From contig JAOZVT010000737.1 of NCBI GenBank assembly GCA_025869455.1, forward strand, positions 1 to 6,199: a stretch of DNA of 6,199 bases, read 5' to 3'. The notes under the pieces were generated by a model that worked only from the letters and a program-made list of their open reading frames with translations, had not been told where the DNA came from and did not search any database. The number at the start of each line of letters is the position of its first letter. The stretch's first letter is position 1. The position numbers and the translations under genes are program-made. This DNA comes from Prosthecobacter sp. (GTDB taxonomy: Bacteria > Verrucomicrobiota > Verrucomicrobiia > Verrucomicrobiales > Verrucomicrobiaceae). This document shows, piece by piece, positions 5,654 to 6,199 of this stretch.

Positions 5654-6199
5654 ATGCGCCCTTATCTCCGCTGGATTCTCTTCACCCTTTGCCTCCTGGT
5701 TTTAACCGGAGCGATGGGATGGATGAGCCTGCGCATGTTGTCCATGGATGAGCAGCGCCGTCGGGTGGCGGAAGATGCGGGTGTACAAGAAAAAGTCCGT
5801 CTGGCTCTTTGGCGCATGGACTCGCTAGCCAGCGCACTTTTGATCCGTGAAAACTCGCGCCCCGCTTATCATTACCAGGCTTTTTACGCCCCGGATGACT
5901 TGTTTGCCAGCAACACACAGAACATCCCCAAAGGTCAGGCCTTGATGCCTTCCCCGCTGTTTGGCAGCCTGCCAGATCTTGTGCAACTGAACTTTGAAAT
6001 GCTGCCCGGTCAGTCCGCTCTATGCAGCCCGCAGGCACCAATGGGAGAGCTGCGCGAGCTGGCCACTAGCTGGTACACGCTGAGTCCCCAAACCAGCCTA
6101 GCTGCGCAGAAACTCAGCAAGCTGGACGCTCTGCTGAAGAAGCATCCTGAGGTGCAAAAAATCACCCGCAGCGATGCCCGGCCAATGATCGAACTAAAG
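5654..6199 (+). CDS. Sensor histidine kinase, N-terminal part (runs off the window end)
   Basis: The frame from ATG 5654 is open to the last base, giving the first 182 residues. Residues 7-27 form a membrane helix (WILFTLCLLVLTGAMGWMSL), preceded by positive residues. The rest, 'EKVRLALWRMDSLASALLIRENSRP' (46-70) onward, should be an extracytoplasmic sensor region, helical at first and then with proline-rich loops and a further charged helix near 148-166. HAMP, HisKA and HATPase_c domains would lie beyond the window, so the kinase identity is inferred from the position right after a response regulator (25-nt gap, same strand, probably one operon) and from resemblance to Planctomycetes/Verrucomicrobia sensor kinases with an 'RLALWRMDS' motif. 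Its signal is unknown. The start follows the regulator and gives a good membrane anchor; no strong ribosome binding site is seen. Confidence 0.8.
   Translation, partial: MRPYLRWILFTLCLLVLTGAMGWMSLRMLSMDEQRRRVAEDAGVQEKVRLALWRMDSLASALLIRENSRPAYHYQAFYAPDDLFASNTQNIPKGQALMPSPLFGSLPDLVQLNFEMLPGQSALCSPQAPMGELRELATSWYTLSPQTSLAAQKLSKLDALLKKHPEVQKITRSDARPMIELK

Overview
The window looks like chromosomal DNA from a member of the Planctomycetes-Verrucomicrobia group, most likely a Verrucomicrobium/Prosthecobacter-like bacterium. The grounds are protein style: a secreted PQQ-type propeller with a 'W.GYQGPRGN' entry motif, secreted vWA proteins of the 'AGNEPFTQG' kind, and a sensor kinase with an 'RLALWRMDS' region just after its first membrane helix. 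Shine-Dalgarno sequences are weak or missing in front of most genes. This assignment is an inference from recognition, not from a search. All supported genes lie on the + strand, and I see no RNA gene, mobile element, CRISPR array or origin.

Layout. (1) 70-2283 encodes an exported 737-residue protein that joins a Kelch-type propeller to a PQQ-type propeller. (2) 2362-3528 and 3695-4846 encode two exported, full-length paralogues (388 and 383 residues), each with a von Willebrand factor A (vWA) domain followed by a charged, probably helical C-terminal region. A strong intrinsic terminator (3561-3596) separates them. Both are preceded at nearly the same distance by an identical 23-nt block made of two 11-nt units, TTTACANNCGC, and both begin with the same 17 nt around the start codon. 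(3) 4936-5628 encodes an OmpR/PhoB-family response regulator. It is followed after 25 nt by a sensor histidine kinase (from 5654) that is cut off by the window end after its membrane segment and most of its extracytoplasmic sensor region.

How it may fit together. The tandem 11-nt repeats in front of the two vWA genes have the geometry that OmpR/PhoB-type regulators bind (direct repeats one helical turn apart), and a regulator of that family is encoded immediately downstream. The simplest hypothesis is a local circuit: the kinase senses an envelope or extracellular signal, and the regulator controls two secreted vWA paralogues through duplicated operators. One paralogue keeps the metal-binding (MIDAS) residues and the other has lost some of them, so the pair may have split roles. 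This is inference and needs binding or expression data.

Gaps are short: 1-69, 2284-2361, 3529-3694, 4847-4935 and 5629-5653. None exceeds 300 nt.
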